DNA of 64,000 bases, from contig NZ_BMDP01000003.1 in assembly GCF_014635845.1 (NCBI RefSeq), positions 434,001 through 498,000 on the forward strand. Reading direction: 5' to 3'. This stretch comes from Oxalicibacterium solurbis. GTDB lineage: Bacteria; Pseudomonadota; Gammaproteobacteria; Burkholderiales; Burkholderiaceae_D. Numbering within the stretch: position 1 is the stretch's first letter; every line of letters begins with the position of its first letter. Both the position numbers and the translations under genes were made by a program. Under the pieces are notes generated by a model. It was not told the origin of the DNA. It searched no databases and was given only the letters and a program-made list of their open reading frames with translations. Below, piece after piece: positions 9,180-20,981 of this stretch.

Positions 9180-10766
9180 TCACCGAGATGTTGTGTCGGC
9201 AGCGCTTTGCGATGTCGGCGGAACGCTCTGATTCGTTTCGTTCGGCGTATCCGCATGCCAGCCGCCGCCCAATGCCTTGATCAGCAGCACGCTGGCGGCC
9301 AGCCGGCGATTGAGAATGTTGACGGCGCTGATCTCGCTGTCCAGCGCGGTGGTCTGCGCCGTGATCACGTCCAGATAGCTGACCAGTCCGGATTTGTACT
9401 GGTTGGTCGCAATCTCCACCGACTTGCGCGCCAGCTGCACACCTTCGCCCTGCGTCTGCGCTTCCTGTTCGAGGATGCGCAGCGCAGCCAGGTTGTCTTC
9501 CACTTCCTGGAAGCCGGTCAGCACCGTCTGCCGGTACAGCGCGACGTTTTCGTCATAGGCAGCGACTGCCTGATCGGTCTGTGCCTGGCGCGCGCCGAAG
9601 TCCAGCAGTGTCTGCGCCAGCGTCGGGCCGATCGACCAGAAACGGTTGGGCAGGGTCAGCAGGTGCGACATGCTGTCGTTCTGATAGCCGACATTGGCCG
9701 ACAGTCCCAATGACGGGAACCATGCGGATTTGGCGATGCCGATCTCGGCATTGGCCGCGGCCAGCCGGCGTTCGGCAGCGGCGATGTCGGGGCGGCGTTC
9801 CAGCAAGGCGGATGGCACGGTCAGCGGAATGTCCGGCACCGATGCAGTCAGCGGCGCCGGTGCGATATCGAATTCGGCCGGTGCCTTGCCGACTAGCAGC
9901 GCAATCGCATGTTCGAGTTGCGCGCGCTGCACGCCGATGTCCAGTGCCTGCGTTTGCGTGTTCTTCAACTGCGTTTGCGCGCGTATGACATCGGCGCGGG
10001 CGGCGATGCCTGCAGCGTACTGGTTCTGCGTCAGTTGCAGCGAGCGTTCGTAGTCGGCCAATGTGCGATCCAGCAGCGCTTTCTGCGAATCGAGCGCGCG
10101 CAGCTGGAAGTAGTTCTGCGCCAGTTGCGCATGCATGCTCAACCGCGTGTTCTCCAGATCGGCGGCGCTGGCTTGCGCATTGTTGGCGTTCGCTTCCACC
10201 GTGCGCCGCACGCGGCCCCACAGATCGGCTTCCCAGCTGGCGCCCAGCGATACGCCGTAATTGGTGCGCACGCCCCTGCTGCTGGTAGTGGCGCTGGTGA
10301 CCTGATTGTTGCGCACCGTCGCGCTGCTGGAACGTGTGACGTCGAATTCGCCGGTAACGGTCGGAAAGTATTCGGAACGTGCCGACTGTACCAGCGCCAG
10401 TGCCTGACGATAGGCCGCCTCGGCCTGTGCCAGGCTGAGGTTCGACGTATTGACCTGTTCCTGCAGCGAATTCAGCAGCGGGTCGCCATAGAACTCCCAC
10501 CAGTTGCCGCGCAGCGCGGCATCGTTCGGTTGCGCGGTCTTCCAGCCGTTCGCTTCCTTGAATGCGGCCGGTTGCGCCACTTCCGGGCGCACGTAATCGG
10601 GGCCGACCGCGCAGGCGCCCAGCAGCAATGCCGAGGCTGCTGCTGCCGCGAGCGGCCTGACGCGATGCCAGTGCGGTTGCATTCCGCCTGCTTTATTCGC
10701 ATCTTTATCCACGCCTTCATTCATTTTCATGTCCCGCTTCATGTTCCGATTCACGTTCCATTGCAT
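9180..10766 (-). CDS. RND efflux outer-membrane lipoprotein, NodT family
   Basis: The protein (528 residues from 10766) is a TolC-like outer-membrane channel. A lipoprotein signal ends in LLGAC followed by AVGPDYVRP, the standard NodT start, and the signature LLERRPDIAAAERRL lies in the second half. It ends with LLIKALGGGW plus a short tail. The start is uncertain: ATG 10682 would give a compact lipoprotein signal, whereas starts at 10724-10766 add a polar extension encoded by a short 12-bp repeat. It lies 33 bp downstream of mdtC on the same strand and is the likely outer-membrane partner of MdtABC. Confidence 0.88.
   Translation of the reverse strand: MQWNVNRNMKRDMKMNEGVDKDANKAGGMQPHWHRVRPLAAAAASALLLGACAVGPDYVRPEVAQPAAFKEANGWKTAQPNDAALRGNWWEFYGDPLLNSLQEQVNTSNLSLAQAEAAYRQALALVQSARSEYFPTVTGEFDVTRSSSATVRNNQVTSATTSSRGVRTNYGVSLGASWEADLWGRVRRTVEANANNAQASAADLENTRLSMHAQLAQNYFQLRALDSQKALLDRTLADYERSLQLTQNQYAAGIAARADVIRAQTQLKNTQTQALDIGVQRAQLEHAIALLVGKAPAEFDIAPAPLTASVPDIPLTVPSALLERRPDIAAAERRLAAANAEIGIAKSAWFPSLGLSANVGYQNDSMSHLLTLPNRFWSIGPTLAQTLLDFGARQAQTDQAVAAYDENVALYRQTVLTGFQEVEDNLAALRILEQEAQTQGEGVQLARKSVEIATNQYKSGLVSYLDVITAQTTALDSEISAVNILNRRLAASVLLIKALGGGWHADTPNETNQSVPPTSQSAADTTSR
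10729..10764. repeat. Degenerate 12-bp tandem repeat at the mdtC/outer-membrane-factor junction
   Basis: On the minus strand the three successive units AACGTGAATCGG, AACATGAAGCGG and GACATGAAAATG can be read. They encode the repeated peptide pattern NVNR/NMKR/DMKM if translation starts at 10766. The repeat makes the start of the downstream gene ambiguous. Confidence 0.5.
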
Positions 10767-10799
10767 ATTCCGGTTTCATATTTTCGTTCGTCTGTATCT

Positions 10800-13700
10800 T
10801 CAGCCTGCCGTGTCTGCGGCAGAATCCGAGGTGGAGCCCGATGCCGGGTGCCGCTTGCGCCAGCGCGACCACACGCGATGGCTCCACGCGCTGAAGCGGT
10901 CCATGTACAGATAGACGACCGGCGTCGTGTACAGCGTCAGCATCTGGCTGACGATCAGGCCGCCGACGATGGTCACGCCCAGCGGTCGGCGCAGTTCGGA
11001 ACCGGTGCCGGTGCCCAGCATCAGCGGCAGCGCGCCCAGCAGCGCGGCGGCGGTCGTCATCATGATCGGACGGAAGCGCAGCAGGCAGGCCTGCCGGATC
11101 GCATCGCGCGGCATGCGGTTCTCGGTGCGCTGCGCGACCAGCGCGAAGTCGATCATCATGATTGCGTTCTTCTTGACGATGCCGATCAGCAGGATGATGC
11201 CGAGGAAGCCCATGATCGACAGATCCATGTGGAACAGCAGCAGCGCCAGGATGGCGCCGACGCCGGCCGACGGCAGTGTGGAAAGGATAGTGATCGGATG
11301 GACGTAGCTTTCGTACAGCATGCCGAGCACGATGTAGATCGTCGCCAGCGAAGCGAACAGCAGGAACGGCAGGCTGGCGAACGACGACTGGAACACCTTG
11401 GCCGAGCCCTGGAAGCTGCCGTGCACGGTGTTCGGCATGTGCAGCGTGTCGAGCTTGGCGTTGATCGCTTCGGCCGCTTCGCTGAGCGTGACGTCGGGCG
11501 CGAGATTGAACGAGATCGTCGTCGCCGCGAACTGACCCTGGTGATCCACGGACAGCGTGGTCGAGGTCGGCCCGAAACTGGAGAAGGCCGACAGCGGCAC
11601 CATCGTGCCTTCGCTGTTGCGCACGTGAAGGTCGCGCAGGATTTCCGGCCGCTGCCAGTATTGCGGCGCGACTTCCATGATCACGTGATACTGGTTGCGC
11701 TGCGCATAGATGACCGATGCCTGGCGCTGGCCGAAGGCGTCGTACAGCAGCGCATCGACTTCGGCCTGCGTGACGCCAAGGCGCGCCGCGGTATCGCGAT
11801 CGACGTTCAGCGTGATTTGCAGGCCACGATCCTGCTGCGAGGTGTTGACGTCCAGCAGCTGCGGCACGGTGCGCAACGCTTCCAGCACGCGCGGCCCCCA
11901 CAGGTCGAGCGCGTTCAATTCGTCCGCCTGCAGCGTGTACTGGTATTGCGCATTGCTGGAGCGGCCGCCGACGCGGATATCCTGCGCCGCCTGCATGAAC
12001 AGCGTGGCGCCCGGTACGCGAGCCAGCTTGCCGCGCAGCCGGTTGATGACGTCGTCGGCGCTGACCTTGCGCTCGTTCAGCGGCTTCAGCGTGATGAACA
12101 TCTGTCCGCTATTGCGCCGGCTGCCGCCGGTGAAGGCGATCACGCTGGCGACTGCCGGATCGGTGCGGACGATGTCGACGAAGGCCGTCAGCTTGGGCTG
12201 CATCGCCTGGAACGACGTCGCCTGATCGGCCTGGATGAAACCCATGATGCGGCCGGTGTCCTGTTGCGGAAAGAAGCCTTTCGGCACCACGCCGTACAGA
12301 TAGAAATTGAAACCGATAACCGCCACTAGCGTCAGCATCATGATGCGCGTGTGACGCAGCGCCCAGTCCAGCGTGCGCTCGTAGTGGCGGATCATCCAGT
12401 CGAACACCTGTTCGCTGGCGACATACCAGCGGTTGCGCTGGCGCTGCGCATGCTGTTCCTTGGTTTCGCGCCGCAGGATGCGCGCGCACATCATCGGTGT
12501 GGTCGTCAGCGACACCACCAGCGACACCAGCACCGCTGCCGACAGCGTGATCGCGAATTCGTGGAAGTAGCGGCCGACCAGCCCGCCCATCAGCAGCATC
12601 GGGATGAACACGGCGACCAGCGAGATCGACATCGACAGCACCGTGAAGCCGACTTCGCGCGCGCCGAGCAGCGCCGCCTGCAGCGGCTTCATGCCCTTTT
12701 CGATATGGCGCATCACGTTTTCCAGAACGACGATCGCATCGTCGACGACGAAGCCGGTGGAAATCGTCAGCGCCATCAGCGAAAAATTGTTCAGACTGAA
12801 GCCCAGCAGATACATGATGCCGAAGGTGCCGAGCAGCGAGATCGGCACCGCTACACTGGGAATGATGCTGGCGCGCACATTACGCAGGAACAGGAAGACC
12901 ACCATGATGACCAGCGCAATCGATACCAACAACGTGAACTCGACGTCATGCAGCGAGGCGCGGATCGTCGTCGTCTGGTCGAGCACGACGTCCATGTCGA
13001 TTGCGGCTGGAATCGACGCTTTCAGGTTCGGCAGCAGCGCACGTACGCGGTCGACTGTTTCGATGATGTTGGCATTCGGCTGGCGGTTCATGATCAGCAG
13101 TACCGAACGCTTGCCGTTGGCCATGCCGGCGTTGCGCAGGTCTTCCACCGAATCGGTGACTTCGGCCACGCTGGACAACTGCACCGGTGCGCCGTTGCGC
13201 CAGGTGACGATCAGCGGCCGGTACTGGGCGGCTGTCTTGGCTTGATCGTCGGTGGCGACCTGCCACTGGCGCGATTCGCTTTCCACATAGCCCTTGGGCC
13301 GGTTGGCATTGCTTTCCTGCAGCGCGGTGCGCACTTCGTCGAGGCCCACGCCGTACTTGTTCAGCGCCATCGGATTGAGCTCGACGCGCACCGCCGGCAG
13401 CGAACTGCCGCCCACCGTCACCTGTCCGATGCCCTGCACCTGCGACAGCTTCTGTTGCAGGATGGTGGAAGCGGCATCGTAGATCTGGCCTTGCGTCATC
13501 GTGTCCGAGGTCAGCGCGATGATCATGATGGGCGCATCGGCCGGATTGACCTTGCGGTAGGTCGGATTGCTGCGCAGCGTGGACGGCAAGTCGGCGCGCG
13601 CCGCATTGATGGCTGCCTGCACGTCGCGCGCGGCACCGTCGATGTCGCGATCGAGATCGAACTGCAGGATGATGCGCGCCGAGCCGGACGAACTGCTGGA

Positions 13701-13943
13701 CGTCATTTCGGTGATGCCGGCGATGCGGCCCAGCGAGCGCTCCAGCGGCGTGGCGACGGTGGACGCCATCGTTTCGGGGCTGGCGCCGGGCAGCGAGGCC
13801 GATACCAGAATGGTCGGGAAATCCACCTGCGGCAAGGGCGACACCGGCAACAATCCGAACGACACGATGCCGGCCAGCGCGATGCCTATCGTCAGCAGCG
13901 TGGTGGCGACGGCGCGGTGGATGAAGGAGGAAGACAGGCTCAT
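10800..13943 (-). CDS. mdtC: RND multidrug efflux permease subunit MdtC
   Basis: This 1047-residue protein is a full-length HAE1-type RND pump. It begins [17 protein letters not shown], has the first periplasmic loop with LPQVDFPTI, and carries the proton-relay aspartates D401 and D402 in GFVVDDAIV. It lies 5 bp downstream of a second, similar RND gene. In E. coli MdtB and MdtC assemble as a mixed trimer, and this tandem arrangement with one adaptor upstream fits that model. Assignment as MdtC rather than MdtB rests on gene order and start sequence. Substrates in E. coli include bile salts and novobiocin; here they are inferred only. Confidence 0.92.
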   Translation of the reverse strand: MSLSSSFIHRAVATTLLTIGIALAGIVSFGLLPVSPLPQVDFPTILVSASLPGASPETMASTVATPLERSLGRIAGITEMTSSSSSGSARIILQFDLDRDIDGAARDVQAAINAARADLPSTLRSNPTYRKVNPADAPIMIIALTSDTMTQGQIYDAASTILQQKLSQVQGIGQVTVGGSSLPAVRVELNPMALNKYGVGLDEVRTALQESNANRPKGYVESESRQWQVATDDQAKTAAQYRPLIVTWRNGAPVQLSSVAEVTDSVEDLRNAGMANGKRSVLLIMNRQPNANIIETVDRVRALLPNLKASIPAAIDMDVVLDQTTTIRASLHDVEFTLLVSIALVIMVVFLFLRNVRASIIPSVAVPISLLGTFGIMYLLGFSLNNFSLMALTISTGFVVDDAIVVLENVMRHIEKGMKPLQAALLGAREVGFTVLSMSISLVAVFIPMLLMGGLVGRYFHEFAITLSAAVLVSLVVSLTTTPMMCARILRRETKEQHAQRQRNRWYVASEQVFDWMIRHYERTLDWALRHTRIMMLTLVAVIGFNFYLYGVVPKGFFPQQDTGRIMGFIQADQATSFQAMQPKLTAFVDIVRTDPAVASVIAFTGGSRRNSGQMFITLKPLNERKVSADDVINRLRGKLARVPGATLFMQAAQDIRVGGRSSNAQYQYTLQADELNALDLWGPRVLEALRTVPQLLDVNTSQQDRGLQITLNVDRDTAARLGVTQAEVDALLYDAFGQRQASVIYAQRNQYHVIMEVAPQYWQRPEILRDLHVRNSEGTMVPLSAFSSFGPTSTTLSVDHQGQFAATTISFNLAPDVTLSEAAEAINAKLDTLHMPNTVHGSFQGSAKVFQSSFASLPFLLFASLATIYIVLGMLYESYVHPITILSTLPSAGVGAILALLLFHMDLSIMGFLGIILLIGIVKKNAIMMIDFALVAQRTENRMPRDAIRQACLLRFRPIMMTTAAALLGALPLMLGTGTGSELRRPLGVTIVGGLIVSQMLTLYTTPVVYLYMDRFSAWSHRVWSRWRKRHPASGSTSDSAADTAG

Positions 13944-13948
13944 GGCGC

Positions 13949-16900
13949 TTATGGTGGGCTCATGGCTTCGTCGCCTGCAGCATTGTCGGCGTCGTCATCT
14001 TCGGCGCGCTTGCGGCCGAAGCGTTGCGCCAGCCGGTCGAATGCCAGATAGATCACCGGCGTCGTGAACAGCGTCAGCACCTGGCTGACAATCAGGCCGC
14101 CGACGATGGCGATGCCAAGCGGCCGCCGCAGTTCGGAGCCGACGCCGGTGCCCAGCATCAACGGCAGCGCACCCAGCAATGCCGCCATCGTCGTCATCAT
14201 GATCGGTCGGAAGCGCAGCAGGCAGGCCTGGTAGATCGCGTCGCGCGGCGACAGGCCGTCCTTGCGTTCGGCTTCCAGCGCGAAGTCGATCATCATGATC
14301 GCGTTTTTCTTGACGATGCCGATCAGCAGGATGATGCCGATCACCGCGATGATGCCGAGATCGCTGCGCGCGATCAGCAGTGCCAGCAGCGCACCCATGC
14401 CGGCCGACGGCAAGGTGGAAAGAATCGTGATCGGATGGATGTAGCTTTCATATAGCACGCCGAGCACGATGTAGACGGTGACGATGGCGGCCAGGATCAG
14501 CAGCAGCGTGTTCGACAGTGAAGCCTTGAAGGCCAGTGCCGCGCCCTGGAAGCTGATCTGCGTGCTGGCCGGCAGGCCGATTTCCTCTTTCGCCTGTTCG
14601 ATCGCATCGACCGCATCGCCGAGCGAAGCGCCGGGCGCAAGGTTGAACGAGATCGTCGCTGCAGGGAACTGGCCGACGTGGTTGATCACCAGCGGCGTCG
14701 AACGCTGCACCAGCGTCGTGATCGTCGACAGCGGAATCTGCTGGCCGTCGGAAGCGGTAACGTAGATGTGATCGAGCGCTTGCAGTCCCTTGCGGAATTC
14801 CGGTTTCACCTCCAGCACCACGCGGTACTGGTTGGTCTGCGTGAAGATGGTCGACACGATGCGCTGGCCGAACGCGCTGTACAGCGTATTGTCGATCGCG
14901 GCCGGCGTGATGCCGAGGCGCGATGCGGTGCCACGGTCGATCAGTAGCGCCGCCTGCAGGCCGTTGTCCTGCAGATCGCTGGCGACGTCGCGCAGCTGCG
15001 GCAGCGTATACAGCTTGTCCACCAGCTTGGGCACCCAGGTGCTCAATGTGTTGGAATCCGCATCCTGCAGCGTGAACTGGTATTGCGTGCGCGATACGCG
15101 GGTTTCGATCGTCAGGTCCTGCACCGGCTGCATGTACAGCGAAATGCCGTGCACGTCGGCCAGCTTGGTCTGCAATCTGTCGATGATTTCCGATGCGTTG
15201 GCATCGCGTTCCGCGAACGGCTTCAGGTTGATCTGGATGCGGCCGCTGTTCATCGTCGTGTTGGTGCCGTCGACACCGATGAACGAAGACAGGCTTTCGA
15301 CGTCCGGGTCCTGCAGGATGACTTTCGCCAGTGCCTGCTGGCGCTCGGCCATCGCCTGAAACGAGATCGATTGCGGCGCTTCCGAAATGCCCTGGATTAC
15401 GCCGGTATCCTGTATCGGGAAGAAGCCCTTCGGAATGAAGATGTACAGCAGCACGGTCAGCGCCAGCGTGCCGATGGCGACGAGCAATGTCGCGGTCTGG
15501 CGTTCCAGCACCCAGGTCAGCCATTTGCCGTACTGTGCGATGGTGCGGTCGAAGAAGGCGCCCGACGCATGATAGAAGCGGCTCTGTTTTTCTTCCGGCA
15601 CATGGTGCAGCAGCTTGGCGCACATCATCGGCGTCAGCGTCAGCGAAACGATGGCCGAGATGATGATCGTCACCGACAGCGTGATGGCGAATTCGCGGAA
15701 CAACCGACCGACCACGTCGCCCATGAACAGCAACGGGATCAGCACCGCGATCAGCGAGATCGTCAGCGACAGGATGGTGAAACCGATCTGCGCTGAGCCC
15801 TTCAATGCCGCCTTCAGCGGCGATTCGCCTTCTTCGATGTAACGCGAAATGTTTTCGATCATCACGATCGCATCGTCGACGACGAAGCCGGTGGAGATCG
15901 TCAGCGCCATCAGCGACAGGTTGTTCAGACTGAAACCGGCCAGATACATGACGCCGAACGAGCCGATCAGCGACAGCGGCACCGCCACGCTGGGGATGAT
16001 GGTGGCGGGGATGTTGCGCAGGAACAGGAAGATCACCAGCACCACCAGCGCCACGGCCAGCACCAGTTCGAACTGTACGTCGTCGACCGAGGCACGTATC
16101 GTCGTCGTGCGGTCGCTCAGCAGCGAGACTTCGACGGAAGACGGCAGCGATGCCTGCAACTGCGGCAGCAGTTTCTTGACCTGATCGACGACCTGGATCA
16201 CGTTCGCGCCGGGCTGGCGCTGGATGTTCAGGATGATCGCCGGCTGCTCGTTGACCCAGGCGGCCTGCCGGATGTTTTCCGCATCGTCGACGATATCGGC
16301 AACATCGGTCAGCCGGATCGGCGCACTGTTCTTGTAGGCGACGATGATGGCCTTGTACTCGGCGGCGGAACGCAGCTGGTCGTTGGCATCGATCGTGTAG
16401 GCGCGTGCCGGGCCGTCGAAGCTGCCCTTGGCCTGGTTGACATTGGCGCTGGCGATCGCGGTGCGGATGTCTTCGATGTTCAGGCCGTAGGCAGCCAGCG
16501 CGGTCGGATTGGCCTGGATGCGCACGGCGGGCCGCTGGCCGCCGGACAGGCTGACGAGGCCGACGCCGGTTACTTGCGAGATTTTCTGTGCCAGCCGCGT
16601 ATCGGCCAGCGATTGCACCTGTGGCAGCGGCAATGTCTTCGACGTCAGCGCCAGCGTCATGATCGGCGTGTCGGCCGGATTGACCTTGCTGTAGATTGGC
16701 GGCGCCGGCAGGTCGGCCGGCAGCAGGTTGCCGGCGGCGTTGATCGCGGCCTGCACCTCCTGTTCAGCGATGTCCAGACTCAGATCGAGACTGAATTGCA
16801 GCGTGATGACCGACGCGCCGCCCGAACTGGTGGACGACATCTGGTTCAGTCCCGGCATCTGGCCGAACTGGCGCTCCAGCGGTGCCGTCACCGAAGACGT

Positions 16901-17077
16901 CATCACATCGGGGCTGGCGCCCGGATACAGCGTGACGACCTGGATCGTCGGGTAATCGACTTCGGGCAGCGCCGATAGCGGCAGCATCCGGTAGGCGAGC
17001 GCGCCGACCAGCAGAATCGCCAGCATCAGCAGCGAGGTCGCGACCGGCCGCAGAATGAAGGGGCGCGACAGACTCAT
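13949..17077 (-). CDS. mdtB: RND multidrug efflux permease subunit MdtB
   Basis: The 1042-residue RND permease begins [20 protein letters not shown], followed by [20 protein letters not shown], a typical MdtB start. Proton-relay aspartates D401/D402 lie in GFVVDDAIV, and twelve membrane segments with two large periplasmic loops are evident. Its start overlaps the mdtA stop codon by 4 bp and mdtC follows after 5 bp, so the three are translationally coupled. It works with MdtC in the inner membrane as the drug:proton antiporter. The C-terminus is acidic ([14 protein letters not shown]). Confidence 0.92.
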   Translation of the reverse strand: MSLSRPFILRPVATSLLMLAILLVGALAYRMLPLSALPEVDYPTIQVVTLYPGASPDVMTSSVTAPLERQFGQMPGLNQMSSTSSGGASVITLQFSLDLSLDIAEQEVQAAINAAGNLLPADLPAPPIYSKVNPADTPIMTLALTSKTLPLPQVQSLADTRLAQKISQVTGVGLVSLSGGQRPAVRIQANPTALAAYGLNIEDIRTAIASANVNQAKGSFDGPARAYTIDANDQLRSAAEYKAIIVAYKNSAPIRLTDVADIVDDAENIRQAAWVNEQPAIILNIQRQPGANVIQVVDQVKKLLPQLQASLPSSVEVSLLSDRTTTIRASVDDVQFELVLAVALVVLVIFLFLRNIPATIIPSVAVPLSLIGSFGVMYLAGFSLNNLSLMALTISTGFVVDDAIVMIENISRYIEEGESPLKAALKGSAQIGFTILSLTISLIAVLIPLLFMGDVVGRLFREFAITLSVTIIISAIVSLTLTPMMCAKLLHHVPEEKQSRFYHASGAFFDRTIAQYGKWLTWVLERQTATLLVAIGTLALTVLLYIFIPKGFFPIQDTGVIQGISEAPQSISFQAMAERQQALAKVILQDPDVESLSSFIGVDGTNTTMNSGRIQINLKPFAERDANASEIIDRLQTKLADVHGISLYMQPVQDLTIETRVSRTQYQFTLQDADSNTLSTWVPKLVDKLYTLPQLRDVASDLQDNGLQAALLIDRGTASRLGITPAAIDNTLYSAFGQRIVSTIFTQTNQYRVVLEVKPEFRKGLQALDHIYVTASDGQQIPLSTITTLVQRSTPLVINHVGQFPAATISFNLAPGASLGDAVDAIEQAKEEIGLPASTQISFQGAALAFKASLSNTLLLILAAIVTVYIVLGVLYESYIHPITILSTLPSAGMGALLALLIARSDLGIIAVIGIILLIGIVKKNAIMMIDFALEAERKDGLSPRDAIYQACLLRFRPIMMTTMAALLGALPLMLGTGVGSELRRPLGIAIVGGLIVSQVLTLFTTPVIYLAFDRLAQRFGRKRAEDDDADNAAGDEAMSPP

Positions 17078-18447
17078 GGATTGGCGCCCTTGGCTGCGGC
17101 TGCCGCTTTACGATCTTCCGCCGCTGCAGCCTGCGCTGCAGCGGGTGCGCCCGGATGGGCATCCTTGCGGCTGCCGCGGCGCGGGTGCGCATCGCCCTGT
17201 CCTGCCGGCGCGGCTGTACCGACCTGCTTGTTGTCCTGCAGGGCGACGTCGACCTTGGCGCCTTCGCGCAGCTTGTCGGCGCCGTCGACGACGATGCGTT
17301 CGCCGGCTTTCAGGCCGGAGACGATTTCGGTGTCGTCGCCCTGCGTGGTGCCGGTTTTCACGTTGCGTACCGAAACCGTGTTGTCGGCACCGATGACGTA
17401 GGCGTAATCGCCCTTGCTACCGTGCTGGATGCCGGCCGACGGCACGATGACGACATCGTGTTTCGTCTCGACCAACAGGCGCGTGTTGACGAACTGGTTG
17501 GCGAACAGGCCGAAGTCTTCATTGGCGAATTGCGCCTTCAGCTTGACGGTGCCGGTGGCTGCATCGATCTGGTTGTCGATCGTTAGCAGCGTGCCGGTCG
17601 CCAGCTTGTGCAGTTGCGCGCGGTCGTAGGCATCGACGATCAGCTTTTCGCCGGCCTGCAGGCGGCGCATGACGGCAGGGATATTGTCTTCCGGCATTGT
17701 GAAGACCACGCTGATCGGCTGCAGTTGCGTGATGACGACGATGCCCGTGGTGTCGGACGTCGAGACGATATTGCCCGGATCGACCTGGCGCAGGCCTACG
17801 CGACCGCCGATCGGCGCGGTAATGCTGGCGTAGGTCAACTGCAGTTTGGCGGCATCGATCTGGCCCTGGTCGACCTTGATCGCGCCCTGGTACTGGCGCA
17901 CCAGCGATTCCTGCGTATCGAGCTGCTGGCGCGCGATCGAATCCTGCTTGAACAACGTGCGGTAGCGTTCCAGATCGATCTGCGCATTCTTCAACAGCGC
18001 CTGGTCGCGTGCCATCTGGCCTTCGGCCTGCGTCAATTCGACCTGATAGGCGCGCGGATCGATCTGGGCCAGCAGATCGCCCTTCTTCACGAGCTGGCCT
18101 TCACGGAACAGCACTTTCATCAACTGCCCGCCGACCTGCGGCTTGACGGTGACGGCATTCAGCGGCACGGCCGAGCCGAGCCCGTTCAGGTAGACGTTGA
18201 TGTCGCCGCTGCGGGCGGTGGCGGCGACCACCGGCATCGCGCGGTTTGCCATGCCGGCTCCGCCGCGCCGCATCGACTGCACGCCGGCGGCGCTGTCGGC
18301 TTCGGCCTTGCGCTGCGCGACGAAGTGGCGGATGCCGAGCACGACGGCGATCAGGACGATGAGGCAGATCAGCCAGGGCAGCCAGCGGCGGCGCGGTTTG
18401 CCGTTATCGGGTTCGGGTTTGTTGTCGGGCACGGTCAGGTCGTTCAT
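17074..18447 (-). CDS. mdtA: RND efflux periplasmic adaptor MdtA
   Basis: This 457-residue membrane-fusion protein has one N-terminal membrane anchor (about residues 21-42), a biotinyl-lipoyl-like half motif, a coiled-coil hairpin (about residues 140-215) and beta-barrel and membrane-proximal domains. It bridges the MdtBC pump and the outer-membrane channel across the periplasm. The last 50 residues form a low-complexity basic and alanine-rich tail ([19 protein letters not shown]) not needed by the family. It is the first gene of the pump block; 183 bp separate it from the upstream kinase gene. Confidence 0.92.
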   Translation of the reverse strand: MNDLTVPDNKPEPDNGKPRRRWLPWLICLIVLIAVVLGIRHFVAQRKAEADSAAGVQSMRRGGAGMANRAMPVVAATARSGDINVYLNGLGSAVPLNAVTVKPQVGGQLMKVLFREGQLVKKGDLLAQIDPRAYQVELTQAEGQMARDQALLKNAQIDLERYRTLFKQDSIARQQLDTQESLVRQYQGAIKVDQGQIDAAKLQLTYASITAPIGGRVGLRQVDPGNIVSTSDTTGIVVITQLQPISVVFTMPEDNIPAVMRRLQAGEKLIVDAYDRAQLHKLATGTLLTIDNQIDAATGTVKLKAQFANEDFGLFANQFVNTRLLVETKHDVVIVPSAGIQHGSKGDYAYVIGADNTVSVRNVKTGTTQGDDTEIVSGLKAGERIVVDGADKLREGAKVDVALQDNKQVGTAAPAGQGDAHPRRGSRKDAHPGAPAAAQAAAAEDRKAAAAAKGANP

Positions 18448-18630
18448 CGGTTTTTATTGGTGCTGGATCGATCGGAAAACTATGGGCAAGACGTGTGACG
18501 CCTTGATGTAGTTATGTGTATTTATGTATATCGCTGCCTGGCTGCTGCCTTGTCGCCATTCGTTGTATTCGCGGCTGTTCGTTGTTACTGGTTGTCACTG
18601 GTCGTTATTTGTCGCTGCCCTGTCCCGCCA

Positions 18631-20085
18631 TTACTTTGGCAGCGTCAGGATCGCGGACAGGCCGCCGCCATCGCGCGCTGCCAGCACGAGATCGCCGCCG
18701 TGCGCACGCGCAATCGCACGGGCGATCGCCAGGCCGAGGCCGCTGCCGCCGGTATGGCGCGCGCGCGACGATTCCAGCCGTACGTACGGTTCGAACACGC
18801 GTTCCATCTCATCGGCCGGCATGCCGGCGCCGCGATCCTCGATGCGGATTTCCAGCATGGTGCCGATATTGGTGCTGGCATCGGTGACGGTCAGGTCGAT
18901 TTCCTTGTTGCCATTTTCGCTGCCGTCGTTGGCATAACCACCGTAGCGACGTGCATTTTCCAGCAGATTGTCCAGACAGCGGCGCAGCGCCTGCGGCCGC
19001 GCCGGTACCGGCGCTTCGGCACGGCCGTGCAGCCGGACATGCGCGCCCACTGCGCGCATGTCTTCGACCGCGCTTTCCAGCAGCGCGTTCAGATCGAGGC
19101 GCACGGTTTTTTCCTGCGTGGAGCCGGCGCGCAGGAATTCCAGCGTATTGCCGATCATCGCATCCATTTCCGCCAGATCGTGTTCCATCTTCGATTTCAG
19201 TTCGCCGTCGTCCAGTTTTTCCATGCGCAGCCGCAGCCGTGTGATGGGCAGGCGCAGGTCGTGCGAGACGGCGGCCAGTGCCTGCGAACGCGTGTCGATC
19301 AGGCGCTTCAGGTCGCGCTGCATCGCATTGAAAGCGCTGGCGGCGCGTGCCACTTCCTGCGGGCCGGCTTCCGGCAGCGGCGGCTGTTCGAGGTCGCGTG
19401 CGAGGCCCGAGGCGGCGTCGGCAAGAGACGCGAGGGGGCGCGTCAGCCGCCGCACCGCCCAGCCGGCCAGCAATGAAACGGAGGCGACCAGTACCAGCAG
19501 CAATCCGCTCAGACGCAGCGGCCAGTCCATGCTGGTGTGCGGCAGGATGTGGCGGAAGGTGAGGACGGTGCCGTCCGACAGCTTGGCCTGGCCGATCAGG
19601 AAAACGATGGGCGGCCCTTCGAAGCCGTCATGCAGATCGAAGAAGCCATCGCTGTCGCCGGACGGCGGCGGAGGCGGCAGATCGTGCGGCGCGAAGATCA
19701 TGCGTTCCGGCGGACGGTTGTGATGATGGATGGCCAGCACCTGCAGCGGCAGATCGTCGTCGAGTTCGTTTTCGACATGCGCGATGAATATCTGCGCATC
19801 GTCGGATGCGACGATGCCGGATGTATGCCACGGTTCATTCAGCGTCAGCGAGGTGGGCGGGATGTTCAGTACGCGCAGCAGGCGCACGCGTTCTTCGGGC
19901 GGCGCGTGATCGAGAATCGAGATGAAGCCGGCCACGCGCTGTGCGGTATAGGCGCCGCGCAGGCGTTCGCCGAGGCGCACGCGATCGTCCAGGATCAGCC
20001 AGAAGCCGGCAACCTGCACGGCAATCAGGCCGACCACCAGCGCCAGCAGGATCTGGCCGAACAGCGTGCGCGGCAGCAGCCTCAT
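18631..20085 (-). CDS. Sensor histidine kinase, EnvZ-like, with His/Pro-rich periplasmic loop
   Basis: The 484-residue kinase has a first membrane segment near residues 10-32, a periplasmic domain of about 150 residues, a second membrane segment, HAMP, the phospho-acceptor H275 in VSHDLRLPITRL (EnvZ-like), and an ATPase domain with GGSGLGLAI. The periplasmic part contains IHHHNRPPERM and a DLPPPPPSGDSD stretch, which could bind metal ions. Its start overlaps the regulator gene by 4 bp. Gene order regulator, kinase, mdtABC resembles the E. coli mdtABCD-baeSR link, so envelope stress or metal is a plausible signal. This is inference. Confidence 0.9.
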   Translation of the reverse strand: MRLLPRTLFGQILLALVVGLIAVQVAGFWLILDDRVRLGERLRGAYTAQRVAGFISILDHAPPEERVRLLRVLNIPPTSLTLNEPWHTSGIVASDDAQIFIAHVENELDDDLPLQVLAIHHHNRPPERMIFAPHDLPPPPPSGDSDGFFDLHDGFEGPPIVFLIGQAKLSDGTVLTFRHILPHTSMDWPLRLSGLLLVLVASVSLLAGWAVRRLTRPLASLADAASGLARDLEQPPLPEAGPQEVARAASAFNAMQRDLKRLIDTRSQALAAVSHDLRLPITRLRLRMEKLDDGELKSKMEHDLAEMDAMIGNTLEFLRAGSTQEKTVRLDLNALLESAVEDMRAVGAHVRLHGRAEAPVPARPQALRRCLDNLLENARRYGGYANDGSENGNKEIDLTVTDASTNIGTMLEIRIEDRGAGMPADEMERVFEPYVRLESSRARHTGGSGLGLAIARAIARAHGGDLVLAARDGGGLSAILTLPK

Positions 20086-20789
20086 GTGCGGCGCTCGACC
20101 AGCACGTTGAACATATAGCCTTCGTTGCGCACGGTCTTGATCAGCGGTTCTTCGCCGTCGTCGGTGAGGCGGCGGCGCAGGCGGCTGATCATCACGTCGA
20201 TGGTGCGGTCGAACGGCGCGGCTTCGCGGTTGGAGAACACCTCCAGCAATTGGTCGCGCGACAGCACGTGGCCGGGATGGTCTGCCAGCGCCTTCAGCAG
20301 GCGGAATTCGCCGGACGACAGCGAGACGACGACGCTGTTTGCATCGATCAGGTGATGCGCGTTCAGGTCCAGCGTCCAGCCGGCGAAATGCAGCGTGCGC
20401 GCCGGTGCCGCATGGCCGCCCGATTCGCCGGCGCGGCGCAGGATGTTCTTGACGCGCGCCAGCAGTTCGCGCGGGATGAACGGCTTGTGGATGTAATCGT
20501 CGGCGCCCATTTCAAGGCCGAGAATGCGGTTCACCTCGTCGCCGCTGGCCGTCAGCATCAGGATCGGCAGTTCCGACTGCACGCGCAGGCTGCGGCACAG
20601 CGACAGGCCATCTTCGCCGGGCAGCATCAGATCCAGGATCACCAGGTCGACCGTCTGGCTGGCGAGCCGCTCGCGCATCTGTGCGCCATCGCTGGCCAGC
20701 AGCACGCTGTAACCCCAGCCGCTCAGGTATTCGTCCAGCAGCTGGCGCAGTTCGGGGTCGTCGTCGACCACCAGTATCTTCTTCTCCAT
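20082..20789 (-). CDS. OmpR-family response regulator controlling the mdt block (predicted)
   Basis: This 235-residue protein has a receiver domain with acidic residues D9-D11, phospho-acceptor D53 in VILDLMLPGEDG and the KPF motif, followed by a winged-helix domain (about residues 135-230). The start at ATG 20789 fits the beginning of OmpR-type regulators; a longer frame to 20885 has no family support. It pairs with the overlapping kinase and is divergent from a Spy/CpxP-like gene with about 190 bp between, the probable binding region. By analogy with BaeSR it likely controls both mdtABC and the Spy-like gene. Confidence 0.9.
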   Translation of the reverse strand: MEKKILVVDDDPELRQLLDEYLSGWGYSVLLASDGAQMRERLASQTVDLVILDLMLPGEDGLSLCRSLRVQSELPILMLTASGDEVNRILGLEMGADDYIHKPFIPRELLARVKNILRRAGESGGHAAPARTLHFAGWTLDLNAHHLIDANSVVVSLSSGEFRLLKALADHPGHVLSRDQLLEVFSNREAAPFDRTIDVMISRLRRRLTDDGEEPLIKTVRNEGYMFNVLVERRT

Positions 20790-20981
20790 CGGAGGCTCTT
20801 GGCGCTTTCCATGACATTTTGTTCCAGACGGAAGGATAGCGTCCGGGCGGATGCGACGGGGAGCGGCGACATGGATTCTCGCCAATTTTTACGTTGCATT
20901 AACAAAAAAGACGGTCGTCGTCATACTTCATTTACATCCTGCCGGTCTAATGACACACATCGACGACCCACAGGATGCACC

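Noticed and set aside
9909..14051. Two long plus-strand open frames (806 and 566 codons) opposite the outer-membrane factor and mdtC
   Set aside because: They are antisense to strongly supported genes, and their predicted sequence is the low-quality Arg/His/Gln mix typical of GC-rich shadows.
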